Source: Lucifuga dentata
Taxonomy: Eukaryota; Chordata; Actinopteri; Ophidiiformes; Bythitidae
DNA length: 64,000 nucleotides
Assembly (NCBI GenBank): GCA_014773175.1
Contig: VXCM01003153.1
Coordinates: forward strand, 49,858 to 113,857
Reading direction: 5' to 3'
This document shows positions 12,548-24,600 of this stretch, in pieces; the stretch's first letter is position 1, and each line of letters starts with the position of its first letter. The notes below the pieces were generated by a model. It was given only the letters and a program-made list of their open reading frames with translations. It made no database searches and was not told the origin of the DNA. Made by a program: the position numbers and the translations under genes.

Positions 12548-12834
12548 CAAGGGTCAAACTCATGGATGATGCTCTCGAAGCGGATGACAGCGAAGAGTCT
12601 GGAGCTGAACCCGGCCAGCCAGGCCAGGAACAGGATGGTGAAGGATAGCAGGGACTGCCACCCGGCCGGCTGAGACAGGCCGCCGGACAGACCTCCTCCT
12701 CCGCCCGCACCGACACCACTGCCCCGCTCCACGACCGCAGCCGCCGTGCTGCTGCGTCCGTTCCCGGAATAAGGCGCTCCGGAATTCAGCGCAGATTTGT
12801 GTTTGTTTTCAGAAACCGGGTGATGCTCCGCCAT
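12548..12834 (-). CDS. stt3b: stt3b coding exon 1 (oligosaccharyltransferase catalytic subunit STT3B, N-terminus)
   Basis: STT3B is the catalytic subunit of the ER oligosaccharyltransferase that transfers the lipid-linked glycan to Asn-X-Ser/Thr, often after translation. The exon encodes 95 residues plus two bases. A variable, Gly/Ala/Ser-rich cytosolic head (about residues 1-48) is followed by GLSGGLSQPAGWQSLL and a first membrane segment (about 60-83). It ends in RFESIIHEFDPW, the start of the conserved EFDPWFNYR loop carrying one acidic residue of the metal-binding catalytic site. From LSGGLSQ onward it is essentially identical to human STT3B as I recall it. The ATG has A at -3 and G at +4. 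The exon ends TG|GTGAGT, splitting the Trp codon. The remaining exons are not in 1-12547, so they lie past the left edge. It is divergent (head-to-head) with gadl1. Confidence 0.95.
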
Positions 12835-13420
12835 ATTCTACGTCAGTCCTGTCGTCGGCAAACAAGCGAAGCGAGCTATCTGGTAACACAGCAAAGAAAG
12901 CCCCCCTTCCTCCTTTTTTGGTGCCACGCTCCACTTCCGAATCCCCTCGTGACACCTTCCCTACAGCTCTGCGCCGCGCGCCCCCAAAAACACCGGCTGT
13001 AATTTCGGAACTTTCTATCCTTACTTCCTACCAAGTGCAAAAGCGGCTGAGTTTTCCCGAGGAGTCACATAGCAGCTCGGTTTGGCAGCATTCTGGAAGT
13101 GACATGCGGCAGGAGCAGTTCCTCCTTCCTTCCTTGGAGCAGGACGAAAAGGGAGGGAGAAGCGCGTGAAGCAGGAAGTGCTGCCAGCCTCTCACAGCGA
13201 GACAGGTACTGCCAAGAGGGACGCCGCTCCGAGAACCAGCCAATCCGGAGGGAGAGCATGTTGACAGACAGGGAGATTGACCAATGCGGAAAGAGAGATC
13301 TGAGCATGGCAGATGAAAGACTCGCAGGCCGTGACGGACGGCGGGAGGAGCGAATGGCGTCGGAACAGCACAGGGGCGCTGGAGTCACGTGAGCCAATGA
13401 AATAAATGAATTTCACAGAA
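12835..13420 (-). promoter_or_regulatory. stt3b: stt3b 5' flank / GC-rich promoter region
   Basis: Directly upstream of the stt3b ATG the base composition becomes GC- and CpG-rich compared with the surrounding AT-rich DNA. There are CCAAT motifs near 13238, 13279 and 13394 and a CACGTG E-box at 13386-13391. No TATA box is obvious. The open frames on both strands here match no protein I know. Transcription start not determined. Confidence 0.55.
13386..13398 (-). promoter_or_regulatory. stt3b: E-box overlapping an ERSE-II-like site
   Basis: The minus strand reads ATTGGCTCACGTG. ATTGGCTCACG differs by one base from the ER stress element II consensus ATTGGNCCACG bound by NF-Y with ATF6/XBP1. It lies about 555 bp upstream of the start codon. 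Motif match only. Confidence 0.3.
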
Positions 13421-13439
13421 AATATTGTCAGATAAAGAG

Positions 13440-13983
13440 CCAGAGTGACAGGAGAACGAACCTTCTGCCAACTTTAGGCCCTGATTTCAGCCTCTAATTC
13501 TGTATTCACAAACATTGTAGCTATGACCAACTACAGCCCTTATATCGGTTAATATGAAAACCCATTCACATATTCTATTCTATTCTATTCTAACAGAACT
13601 CTAAGCTCATTAGTTTTTGCTGGTGCAATGCGTCCTCAGATTTCCAATACTTTATTTCCCTGCAAGGCAACGTTTCCACATGGCTCATAAAACAAACCTC
13701 AGTTCCTCTAGTAGTTTGGGAAATCTGAGACCATTTAATCTACGTATACCGGATATGAGGAGACAGACAAAGAAAGTCCATTAAAGCCCATCATCAGAGG
13801 TTTGGTCTCAAGATGAAAGGGCTGCACAGAGTTTAATAATTCATTTGCATCTACTACAGCAACGGGTGGCTTCACGAGCACAAAAGAAATGTTTGGAGAT
13901 TCTAATGAGTTTCTCCTCCATGCTGAAGTGAATCTGTTCTCTCTTGAGATGAATCAGCTAAGGGTGAGTAGAGGCTTTAGCCT

Positions 13984-14020
<37 letters not shown>

Positions 14021-14472
14021 CCAGCCATTTCCCAAGCTAAACAGGAGTGATCTTAACGTTTTTTATGACTGTTCATTTATCAGGCTCTTCAAACTATTCT
14101 ACAGCTACCTAACCGTCAGTTTTTAAATTGTAATATTTCTGCTAACCCTTTAATGATTGAATCTGGAAATCTTTCTTGGGCACATTAAGGAATGACCAAA
14201 CGACATGTTTTTCATGTGGATAGATTAGTTTGGACCATATTTTGTATGAAAACTCAGTCAGTTCAACTGGATTCAAGTTTTTTAATTCTGAAACGTTTCA
14301 CCATCCATCCAAATGGCTTCATCAGTCAGAAATGAAAAATTTCTGACTGACGAAGCCAGTCAGAAATGAGAACCAGAGTGACAGGAGAACGAATCTTCTG
14401 CCAACTTTAGGCCCTGATTTCAGCTTCTAATTCTGTATTCACATCATCATTAACATCATAAAGCCATTGTAG
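13440..14472. repeat. Pair of direct repeats (about 70 bp)
   Basis: The block starting AGAGTGACAGGAGAACGAA at about 13441-13515 recurs at about 14373-14445 with few differences. Intervening sequence includes an ATTCT run (13566-13590) and a (GT)n run (13985-14016). Confidence 0.6.
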
Positions 14473-14850
14473 CATTTCTGACTCATTTCAGATTCAGATT
14501 CAGATTCAACTTTATTGTCATTGCATATGTCACAAGTACAAGCAACGAAATGCAGATTGAATCTAAACCAGAAGTGCTTCAGCAGTAATTAAATAACATG
14601 TGATACAATATATACAGGGAGTAAGGTATGAAATGATATATAAATATGTATCTACATGAATGTCTATTTTATAGATATGTACAGGCTCCAAACAGTCAGA
14701 AATGAGAAGTTTCTGACTGATGAAGCCATTTGGATGGATGGTGAAACGTTTCAGAATCCAGTTGACCTGACTGACTTTTACAACATATCTACCACCTGGA
14801 TGACTGAGAATCTTCATCAAGACTTTGGACCGTATTGTTTGAAGTTTCAT
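14283..14850. repeat. Inverted repeat with GAAACGTTTCA plus retroposon 3' tail
   Basis: TGAAACGTTTCACCATCCAT...CATCAGTCAGAAATGA at 14289-14332 reappears inverted at about 14697-14757. Between them, 14490-14590 holds GATTCAGATTCAACTTTATT...GCAACGAAATGCAG, a very common teleost retroposon tail. A diverged third copy of the GGTGAAAC motif region is near 20640-20725. Confidence 0.5.
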
Positions 14851-17021
14851 TCTCCCTCCCTGACAGATGGAATTAATTCATGTGGCAAATAAAATGATGT
14901 GCTGGCATGTGTGTGTGTGTGTGTCTTTGTGCTGTACTCTCACGGGTTTCCATTCAAATTCAGTTTGAACAAAACACCTACTTGACTGATTCTCTTTCAG
15001 CATAACAAAGGGATCATCTTTATCCTCTTCAGCAATTGATTTTATCACGCAAACTAACAGTTCTCAATTTACTTCCCTTTCGTAGCAGTGTCAGCAAAAC
15101 ACACACACATACACACACATACACAAACACACACAGTACAGAAGAGACAGAGACTTGTCCCTTCTCAAACCCCAAACTTTTGTGCTCAAAGTTTTAAAAG
15201 TGCTGAAATTGTTTATTTGCAGAAATAAATTGACTGATTAGTGATCGATAAATAAATCAAACAGCAGTGGATATAAAATTCTCAGTCTAAACGTAAATTC
15301 CTCATAGTCTCCAAAACTCTAAAGTTGGTTGAAACTCTGATGTGTTGCATGTTGCTTTTGCATGTTTGAGATGTGGTGTACATGAAAGTAACAAGTGCTG
15401 AAAGTGAAAAAATACCAAAAGAAGGACCAGTTTCAGTTTTCACAACAAGTGGTCCAGGAATCTACTTTTCTTTCTTTATTTTTCTGCATATACAGTCCTG
15501 AGCCTTACGTTAGAAAAAGATTTTATCCACTTTCACTAATCCTGACGAATGTGGAAAAAGCAAATTGGTTCAATAAATCCTCAGGAAAACTTGATAACAC
15601 GCTGTAACGAGCATGAATCACCATTTCTCAAATCCCACGCTACATGTTTCATCTGCGGTATCAGGAAGTGCTGCAGACTGGCATATGCAGCTACGGTATG
15701 GAGGTCATTCCCTGCCACATGTCAAGAGCGTCACCATTAAATTTGAGAGCAGGATCTTATAGATATTCTGAAAATATTTAACGCTCGCACACAAAACTGT
15801 CCTGTTGCACCTAAATTTTCCTGTGCACGATCAGAATGATTTTGTTCTCTTACAGATCTAAGCATGATGCTCGGGTTTTCCTCTGCTCGCCCTCAGAACG
15901 CCTCAAACATCAGGTTACTGTCATAAGCTGGTAAATAAATGAGGTTGAGCAGTCAAGTGTTGATTAATGTGTTAATTCAGCATTATTTTAATCAGTCGAC
16001 CATATATTTGAAATCTAAGCAGCTACTTTCTTGCATGAAAAAATCTCAAAAGTTAATTTGGTGACAGTTTAATAGTTGTATTACGAAAGTTTTAAGTTAC
16101 CATTGAGCTTGTGTGCCTTTCTGGCATTGAAATAAGATTTCATAATAATGATTTGACTTTTAATGATTTTATGGAATTATTTCAGAATTTATTGGTACTT
16201 TTGCACAAGTTATTTATTTCATAACACCGTTTTTATTTATTGAATTTTAGCACATTTGGCGTTCCACACCCCAGCTCCCAAACAATGCTGTTGTTTCATT
16301 GGCTGAGGCCGATCCTTCAGTATGATTGGTTAATTTTTGACCTTTGACATTTGTCTAAAAAAATCCACATATGAGCAGAGAAAATGCACACAGAAAGTTA
16401 CACAAACGCACAGCCCAAACTTGAGAGCGCACACACACACACACACACACACACACGACTGCTCAGTCCTGTTTACCGGCTTCTGACAGTAACTTCATGT
16501 TTGAGGTGTTCTGAGAGGAACATCATGGTTAGATTTGTAAAACAGCAAAATAATTCTGATTTTGCAGGAAAATTTAAGTGTGAGACATTTCTGAGTGTGA
16601 GTGTTAAATATTTGCAGAATACCTGTCAGATCCTGCTCTCACGTGTGATGCTGTTCAGTCATTTGTAGCAGCTTTTTACACCGTTGATGCAGCAGCAGTG
16701 GTTACTATCAGACAGGAAGCTGCGGTTAGCTGCGCTCCTGCTGCAGCAGAGTGTCAAACCATAAATTTGCATCTGTTCAGTGAGGGTTTTAGAAACTTTT
16801 GAGGGTTTCAGTTGTGAGAACGCTCAACCTGCAGAGATTCAGCAGTTTACACAGGTCATACACACACGTCCAGCTTCTCTCATCATGAACACTGATTAAT
16901 TCATGTTATTAATACACACGGTAAGAACACGCTTAATACTTGTAAAACAAAAAACTGAGTTAAGACTGCACGTGTAAATAGATTCTTTTGCATCTACACA
17001 CACACACACACATGTACACAC
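14851..17021. other. Unassigned intergenic sequence
   Basis: Short CA/GT microsatellites (about 14909-14924, 15103-15135, 16429-16456) and nothing else recognised. Confidence 0.4.
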
Positions 17022-17095
17022 TCTCTCTCTCTCTCTCTTCTCCTTTATCTCTTCTCTTTTCCTCTCTCTAGCTCTCTCTCCTCCCTTCTCTCTCT

Positions 17096-17153
<58 letters not shown>
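17022..17153. repeat. (CT)n microsatellite
   Basis: Imperfect, then pure, CT tract of about 130 bp. The Arg/Glu-rich minus-strand frames are artefacts of it. Confidence 0.9.
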
Positions 17154-17155
<2 letters not shown>

Positions 17156-17576
17156 GCAGTACCATGTCTGACCACCTGATGACAACATAAAACAGTTTTT
17201 CTAATATCACAGCAACCTGGAAGAGTTGAAAATCCAGCTGTGCAACAAAGTGTAGAGAAAACAGACATTTATGATTAAACTGCCAACTGAGATGAAACAG
17301 CATGTACTGTAGAAGCAGAAGTCATTATTTTTCCAGTAATAAGTTTGGTGTTAAATGTGATTAAGGCCAGTTTCATTGACACCAGTTATTTTTAATTTGC
17401 ACTAAATAGAGAAGAAGTGCAGCAAAATCAAACGGAAATGGTGACATAGGAGACGTAGATGTCTTAATGAGGAAGCTGTCTTCTTTCAGCAATCATTTAT
17501 ACGCTGTGGTGAATCATATAATATCTAGCTGTCTAGACAGATAGATATAGCTGTAAACATCACAAACTTATGTTTT

Positions 17577-17581
<5 letters not shown>

Positions 17582-17656
<75 letters not shown>

Positions 17657-17766
17657 NNNNNNNNNNNNNNNNNNNNNNNNNNNNNNNNNNNNNNNNNNNN
17701 NNNNNNNNNNNNNNNNNNNNNNNNNNNNNNNNNNNNNNNNNNNNNNNNNNNNNNNNNNNNNNNNNN
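17582..17766. other. Poly-A run followed by 110-N gap
   Basis: An A homopolymer (17582-17656) leads into an N gap (17657-17766). The first base after the gap is inside a foldback MITE, so the gap hides at least the other arm of that element. Confidence 0.9.
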
Positions 17767-17941
17767 AGTATCAACAAGTTGATTTTAATAGCAGAATGAA
17801 CTGAAACCAATGGAGGTCTGGAAGGTAGGAAAAACATTTTTAATTCACCGTTCCAGTAGTATGCTTTGTCAGTAACATTACATGTATGAAAACTGAATAT
17901 ATTAGGCTCAAACATGCAAAATGGGTGGTATGGTCCTTTAA
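17767..17941. mobile_element. TTAA-flanked foldback MITE, copy 6 (cut by gap)
   Basis: Begins in the conserved CAACAAGTTGATTTTAATAG block and ends GGTATGGTCCTTTAA. Confidence 0.75.
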
Positions 17942-18833
17942 AGGTGCAGCTAGAAGTCAGTGTAGGAGCTACAAATGTAGAACTTTATAACTCTTATAGC
18001 TCGATGCTAAGATATTTAATCCCTCTGTGCAGAGGAGTAAAAGACTTCATCAGATGGATTTGCGTACATGATGCCTATGCTTAAATTTTCTCGTCAGTTA
18101 ACATTTAATGTCCCACCCACACCCACAGCAGCAGCTGTATAGAGTGGAAATTCAGACGGTGCAGTAAAGACGTTAAGAAGAGAAAGTCATGGACGGACAG
18201 CTTTGCTAAAATCCACCGACACTCAGAGAATCATTCCTTTTCCACAGGGAGGCCATATCACTTAGCAGATAAAGCCTTATTAATTCCTGTGGAACTATAA
18301 GAGCTTAATGAAGCCGCTGATCTGAACCCAATTACTATAACTACAGTAACTCACATTTCTTCTTTTCTACAGGGAACAAAAATCAGCTTTATGAATACGT
18401 TGGTCCATTAGGTAAAGAGAGCTGGATCAGGCTGGAGAATAACATGTGCTCTTAACAAACATTAACAGCGACTCATTCTGTGATGATGTAATTATTACGA
18501 CAGCAGCTCTGGACGTATTGCAGCAGATTTGATCAGTTTGAAGTCGATTCAGAGTTCTGCTTCAGAGCAGGAATGTGGAGAGAAAACTATAGGAATCACT
18601 CGTAAAAGTTCCGCTTTAAATCGAAACACCTCACTATGAAAAATGGTTTGAAGAGCTCCTGAATATTAAATTGAAGACTTCTGCTAAGTGAATATTATTT
18701 TTTATTATCATGTAGGCTGTATAAAGAAAGCCATATTTGATCTCAGATTAAAATTTAAAAATGAATTCTAGATATAATATAATTTTCACTTTGGTAGAGT
18801 TAATCCAGTATTGTAGGAAAGGAACCAATTCTT
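17942..18833. other. Unassigned intergenic sequence
   Basis: Nothing recognised. Confidence 0.4.
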
Positions 18834-19204
18834 TTAAAGGACCATACCGGGCATTTTGCATGTTTGAGCCTAATATATTCAATTTTCATTCATGTAATGT
18901 TACTGACAATCATTTCCCAAAGCATGGAACGTTGAATTAAAAATGTTTTTCCTACCTTCCAGACATTTTCAAATCACTCCGCACTTTTTATTGCGCTTAA
19001 ATGCTAAAATTACATAATTTCTAAAAAAGACTGAATACACGTCTTGTTGCCGATGATGATGATGATGATGAAGGTAGGAAAAACATTTTTAATTCACTGT
19101 TCCACCATTTCCACCATTTGGGAAATGATTGTCAGTAACGTTACATGTATGAAAATTAAATATATTAGGCTCAAACATGCAAAATGGACAGTATGGTCCT
19201 TTAA
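18834..19204. mobile_element. TTAA-flanked foldback MITE, copy 7 (short form)
   Basis: 371 bp between TTAA ends, with arms of roughly 140 bp that pair: ACCATACCGGGC...CCTACCTTCCAGAC against GGTAGGAAAAAC...GTATGGTCCT. Much of the middle seen in longer copies is missing, making the foldback structure plain. Confidence 0.8.
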
Positions 19205-19799
19205 GTTGGTTGTTTGAGCTTGGTCACTAACCTGCTAGGATGGTACTGGACTGCAAAATAGAAGCCCAGTGGAAGATTTTGGACCAGATAAAGCTAGAAT
19301 AGTTCTCGACTGTGTTAATGGAAAATTTTCTCAAAGAAACCTGAAACATGTTGATGACAAATAAAAATTTACGGGACATTACACAATGTCGATGCTGCAT
19401 AATTCCAAGCTATGCTGTTGGGAAATAAATGAAACATCGACTGGTGTTGAGCAAATTATTGATTGCTCCATAAAAAACCACGCAAAAAAAAAAAAAAAAA
19501 ANAAAAAAAAAAAAAAAAAACAAAAAAAAACACATGATAATTCATCAGTGTTTTTATAAACCAGGCAGGATTAGACATATTTCATGCATTAAAGTCTGAA
19601 AGGTTTCAAACTAGAACTAAGACATGGGATCATATTACATAATTTTTGTTTTTCTATTGATTTGAACATTTTAATGTTTGAATTATTTCATGGGAACCTG
19701 GTTCATCACAGAGCTATGAGCCCATAAGATCCTCTGACCAAGTCTCTGTTTAAACACTCAGCGTGATCAAGACTTTCTCAGGACGCCAGGCTCTAGAGA

Positions 19800-19935
19800 A
19801 CATCCACCTTCAGTGTCAAGCTTTTAACTGTTTTAAATTCCTTGTAATGTTTAATTAATTGTATTTTATTTCCCATGGTTCTCTGTTGTAAAGCACTTTG
19901 AAACTGTTTCTCTATAAATAAAGTTTACTAGTGTT
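19800..19935 (+). mobile_element. LINE 3' tail
   Basis: Contains TTGTAAAGCACTTTGAAACTG...ATAAATAAAGTTTACTA, the characteristic 3' end of a common teleost non-LTR retrotransposon family. No coding sequence remains. Confidence 0.55.
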
Positions 19936-20115
19936 GTCAAAGTCATATAAATACTGCCTGGTGTCTTTGCCAGATTTCATGTGGCAAATGTGACCTGCCC
20001 ATACAGGACAAGCAAACATGGAGATGGATGGATGGATGGATGTCAAGTTAAGTCAAGCTTATTCATATCACGAGGGAATTTCCAGAGATTTTCTTCCATT
20101 TTTTTTTCCTCATAT

Positions 20116-20156
<41 letters not shown>

Positions 20157-21565
20157 GGAGTTGTTCTTTGTCTTGGGCTGGGTCAGGAAATAATGATGTG
20201 ATTATCACATTCTGTGGCTGAAAAGCAGAAGTGGAAAGTTGAAGTTGACATCACTGGAGAAACCTTCCCTGAATGGGTGTGTGTGTGTGTGTGTGTGTGT
20301 GTNGTGGTAAGAGACCATTTGTCTGCCATTTACATGCTGCTCCCAAACCATCTTAAGGACAGGAAGGAGGGATGGAGACATCAATGCCAGAAAAGGTCAT
20401 AATTACAGCTCAGGTCAGGGAAGGAATTATATTCTCTCTCTCTCTCTCTCTAACCCAGTAAGAGATCAGAACACCTGCCCAACCCCGGCCTGGTGTTGAT
20501 GTAAGTGTGGTAGTACAGAGTTACCTGTAGTCAACCACACTCACATCCACAGCAGAGCTAAACTGGCACATTGCATCTTTCTTGTAGAGGAATAAATGCT
20601 GCGTCTGTTCCCGCTACACTTAGAACAACCTTTAGAAATCTTTTGGATGAATGGTGAAACATTTTCAAGGTGATTTTCCAGCCCAGTGACTCAACTTACT
20701 AGCTGGATGAGTGAGATGAACCTTCAGATAAAAATTTTTTCAAAGGGCTTAACAAGCCCAGGCATCAGGTGTTTCTGACCCTGCCCAAGCTCTCTATAAA
20801 GACGACAAACTCATATTCATATCATATAAGAAAAAAAAAATGGAAGAAAACCTCTGGAGAGGACCGAAAGCAAGGCAATAAAGCTTTAACTTGCATTGAT
20901 CCACGTGTGCAGAGCTTTTTCTTCTCTAAAATATTTTTTTACTAAAAATGTAAGTTGTAAATAACAAGAGTGAATATTCAAACCGGTGTACTATATTATT
21001 AATTTTTAAATTGGCAAATCACACAAGCCTTCACAAATCTGAAAGAGGGCAATTAAGAAGGAATTATGGAAGGTGAAACTATGAATTCTAACAATTATTC
21101 AACCATCAGCAAGTTGAAATCACAGGCGCATTTTCTCCAGGAAATGCATTTCTAGTTTAAGTTGTTATTCTTTTTTTTCTCAAAATTGGAAAAATATGAT
21201 TAAGTATGATGTTTTATAGACCCAAGAATACACTGGCCAAAGAGTATAATGAAACGTTGCTTTTATTTATTTATTTACTGAATTATAAGATGTCTTTTTC
21301 TTTTAAGAAGGAAAGCTGGCTATATTTTTCAGAGGAATTTTCTTGTTTTTGTTTGGTCTGCGAACCTTGCATCAGCATTTTACGACATATGTAATTAAAT
21401 AGGTATAAAAAAAAGAAAACAATAATTAAAAGTATCGGTAGTTTGTTGTAATCGGTATGCTATTATCGATTATTCTGACGTGCGCATCTCTGATCAGATT
21501 CTGCGGTGGGAAAATTCCAGGTCAAGCTGCGGGACACCTGTCACGTCCACGAAGCTCCGTGTCAG
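19936..21565. other. Unassigned sequence upstream of gadl1
   Basis: Holds a poly-T run (20120-20155), a (GT)n run with an N at 20303 and a (CT)n run near 20430. No exon recognised. Confidence 0.4.
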
Positions 21566-21573
21566 TATAAATA
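21566..21573 (+). promoter_or_regulatory. gadl1: gadl1 TATA box
   Basis: TATAAATA lies 42 bp before the gadl1 start codon, so transcription would start near 21595-21600, leaving a 5' UTR of only about 10 nt. The position and the downstream exon phase support this as the core promoter. The transcription start itself is inferred. Confidence 0.65.
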
Positions 21574-21607
21574 CAGACACGACCCACGCAGCAGCATCAA
21601 ACCTGAC

Positions 21608-21638
21608 ATGGAACAAACCACGGACACGCGCTTCAAAG
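21608..21638 (+). CDS. gadl1: gadl1 exon 1 (start codon)
   Basis: Encodes [10 protein letters not shown] plus one base, ending AAAG|GTAAGC. Chosen because it follows the TATA box, has a strong donor and its phase joins exon 2 (G + AG = Glu). The N-terminus is not conserved in the family, so this is the least certain exon. Confidence 0.7.
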
Positions 21639-24600
21639 GTAAGCATGAGCGTTTTTCAGACTTTTTTCTTTGACAGTCATTTACAATTTCTGCTTATTTA
21701 AAAAAAAAAAAAAAGGNTTAAAAAAAAAAAAAAAGGCAGACTGGATGAATTTAATTTATTGGGATCAGCTAAATTGAAGAAATGGTCTGCTGTCCGTGAA
21801 GAGGAGGAATACCTGCAGAATGTTTTGTCTTTTGATGCACTTTTCTCTTAAATATTTTAGCACTTCCATCTATAAAATCTCATAGTTTACACTTTTCTCC
21901 AATTTTATCAGAAAAAAAACCCCCACAGCTGCTGACACCAGATAAACTGTAATTTTTTGTGTTACTTTAGTTTTTGTTGACAGGTGTAGTTCTGTTATAA
22001 TAACTTTATTCCCACTTCCTGAAATTAAACAACAAAGCTTCATGGGAAATGTAGTCCATCACCTTTATGAAACCCGTTCAGGAAGACTACAATTTAAGAT
22101 GTATAGATAGAGATTTTTATTAATAATACAGGGGAAATTACTGTGTTACAGCCACACTGACACATATTTTTGACAAATATGTCAAAGCTAAAATGTCAAA
22201 TTATTCCAACACTATATCCAAAGGTCTCTTAAATCAGGATTCTTTGTATATGTTATACATTGTAAAGCATTTCAGGGTGGTTCAACTTAAAAACATAAGT
22301 TCCCTTGCTGCCTTGAAAATGTGAGTTCACTCAACATAAAAATCTCTTTGTTTCAATTGAAAAACTTAAGTTGAATAAGTTAGTTAAACTAATACCGTTG
22401 CATTGAGTCAATGTGTTATTTCAAGTTGTCAAAAGTTGATTCAACTCGCGAACAATAGTTTATTTGACTTGATTATCTTAGTTAAAACAATGAATTATTT
22501 CTCATTATCCATGAGACAAAACCTACTGCATTAGGTCAAGTGAATGTAAATTCCTGCACTGTAAACCCAAACTAGTTCAATCTACTCAAAAAATTTGTGG
22601 AAACCAGTTACCTCAAAAAAGTTGAGTTTCCAAACTTAATCATTAAACTTTATTAAGCTCTAACCTTTATTTATGCAGGAGTAGCTCACTGAGCATTGAA
22701 TATTCTTTTGCGGGAATGTCCTGCTCACACACCTATCAGTGTGTAGAGGAAGACTGGTCAGTGAGCAAAGTGAAACTCTTTGCTTAGTGAATAGTCCCTC
22801 AGTTAAAACTTATTAAAGCTTCAACAACAAGAAAGCGATATAATCAGAAACTAACAGCAGCATGCAGCAGGGAGGTCACTAACAGAAAACACACTCTCTC
22901 TGATNTCAGAAACTAACAGCAGCATGCAGCAGGGAGGTCACTAACAGAAAACACACTCTCTCTGATGGTTAAACACCAAAAAGTAGAAAGCATTCAAATG
23001 TAACTCAAATGCTACAGCAACAAATAAACTTGCACAAAGCTATAACATTCACAAAAAGGTTATAACAGATATTTACAACAGAAATATTTCCAATAGAACT
23101 AGAACTCAAAGCATGTAACAATGCTGCAAGGCATGCTGGGAGAATCAGAGCAGAGTCATGTGTGTCATTTAACTCAAAACAATTGATCATTAGTACTCTA
23201 AACCAGCTAAACTCCTGCAATAGTTGAGTTGTATTAACTTTTGCAAGGCTTTTAAGGAATACTCAAAAACCTTCCTTCCTTCCTCAGTTTTTCTGAGTGG
23301 AGTATTGGGATTTACAGTGTACCAAAATATGTGTTTATGTCATTTATTGATTATCTTAAGTTGGTTTGTACTACATTTCATGGTGCAGTGATATGGCAAA
23401 GCTGAGTTTCCCAGCTAAAAATTCATGGCGACTTAATTTTTTTTTTTATTTCCCGTTTTTTTTTTTAAACCTGATAACTTATAAAAGTTGAATGAACACT
23501 GACAACAGTATTCAACTTTCTAATAGTCAAGACAACAGATGATTTTAAGTTCACTTTCTCTAAAACTTAGAGACTTGAGTGCAACATCCAAAACTTATCA
23601 TGATTCTTTGAGTTAAAGAGAAGAAATAAGTTCACATAACTAAAGAGGGCTGTTGTGTTTTACAGTGTACTGTTCATATATCCCATACATGACTTATTGT
23701 GTGGAAATATGGAGAAATGCATAGAAAACAAGTAAAACCCAATTTTTCTACTACAAAAGAAAGCCATACGAATTGTAAGCAAGACAAGTTATCATGAGTC
23801 AACAAATCCACTTTTTATTAAATTAAATGCTTTAAAATTCATAGTTAGTAGATTTCAAAATAATACAAATTATGTATAAAGTAAAAAATGGACTGTTAAC
23901 AGCAAGTATTCAGAAGCTGTTTAAACTGAGAGAAAGTAAATATGACTTGAAAGGAATTTTCAAAAACCAAGGATAAGGACTTATGTTTAAAAAAAAAAAC
24001 AAAACAAAAAAAAAAAAANAAAAAAAAAAAAAACATTGTGTTTCAAAGGGGTGAATATATGGAACAACTGTACTGAGAATTTTAAAAACTGCATTACATT
24101 AAATAAGTTTAGAAAATTGACAAAAAAAGTTATGTTCATGAACAAATATTAAAAATGTTGTAGGAGTAAGGTATAAATTGATATCGAAATTGTGTGTTAA
24201 AAGAATATGGAATTTTTGTTATTGATGTGATGTTGGACGCCAAACATGTTCTGTAAAACTAGGCGGGGTTGGCGAAATAAGCTGTAGCTTCAGCCGACGC
24301 CCTTCTGCAAAATATCTGAGCATTGTTGCTTTCCTATTTAGTTTAATTATCTATAAATGTTGTTGAAGCTGTGTTTTTTATGTATATTAATGCAGACCTA
24401 AATAAATTTCATTTCATTTTCATTTAATTTCACACAAGTCATGAAAGTCAGATAATACTACTACTACTACTACTACTAATAATAATAATAATAATAATAA
24501 TAAAGAATATACATAGGAACTACAAAATATAAAATATAACAGATAAGACCAGAATTCACTACAAATAAACAGAAAACTAGAGCCTGACTGCCACTGTTGG

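Noticed and set aside
12900..13416. Several 60-110 codon frames on both strands in the stt3b promoter region
   Set aside because: GC-rich DNA lacks stops by chance; frames overlap each other and match no family.
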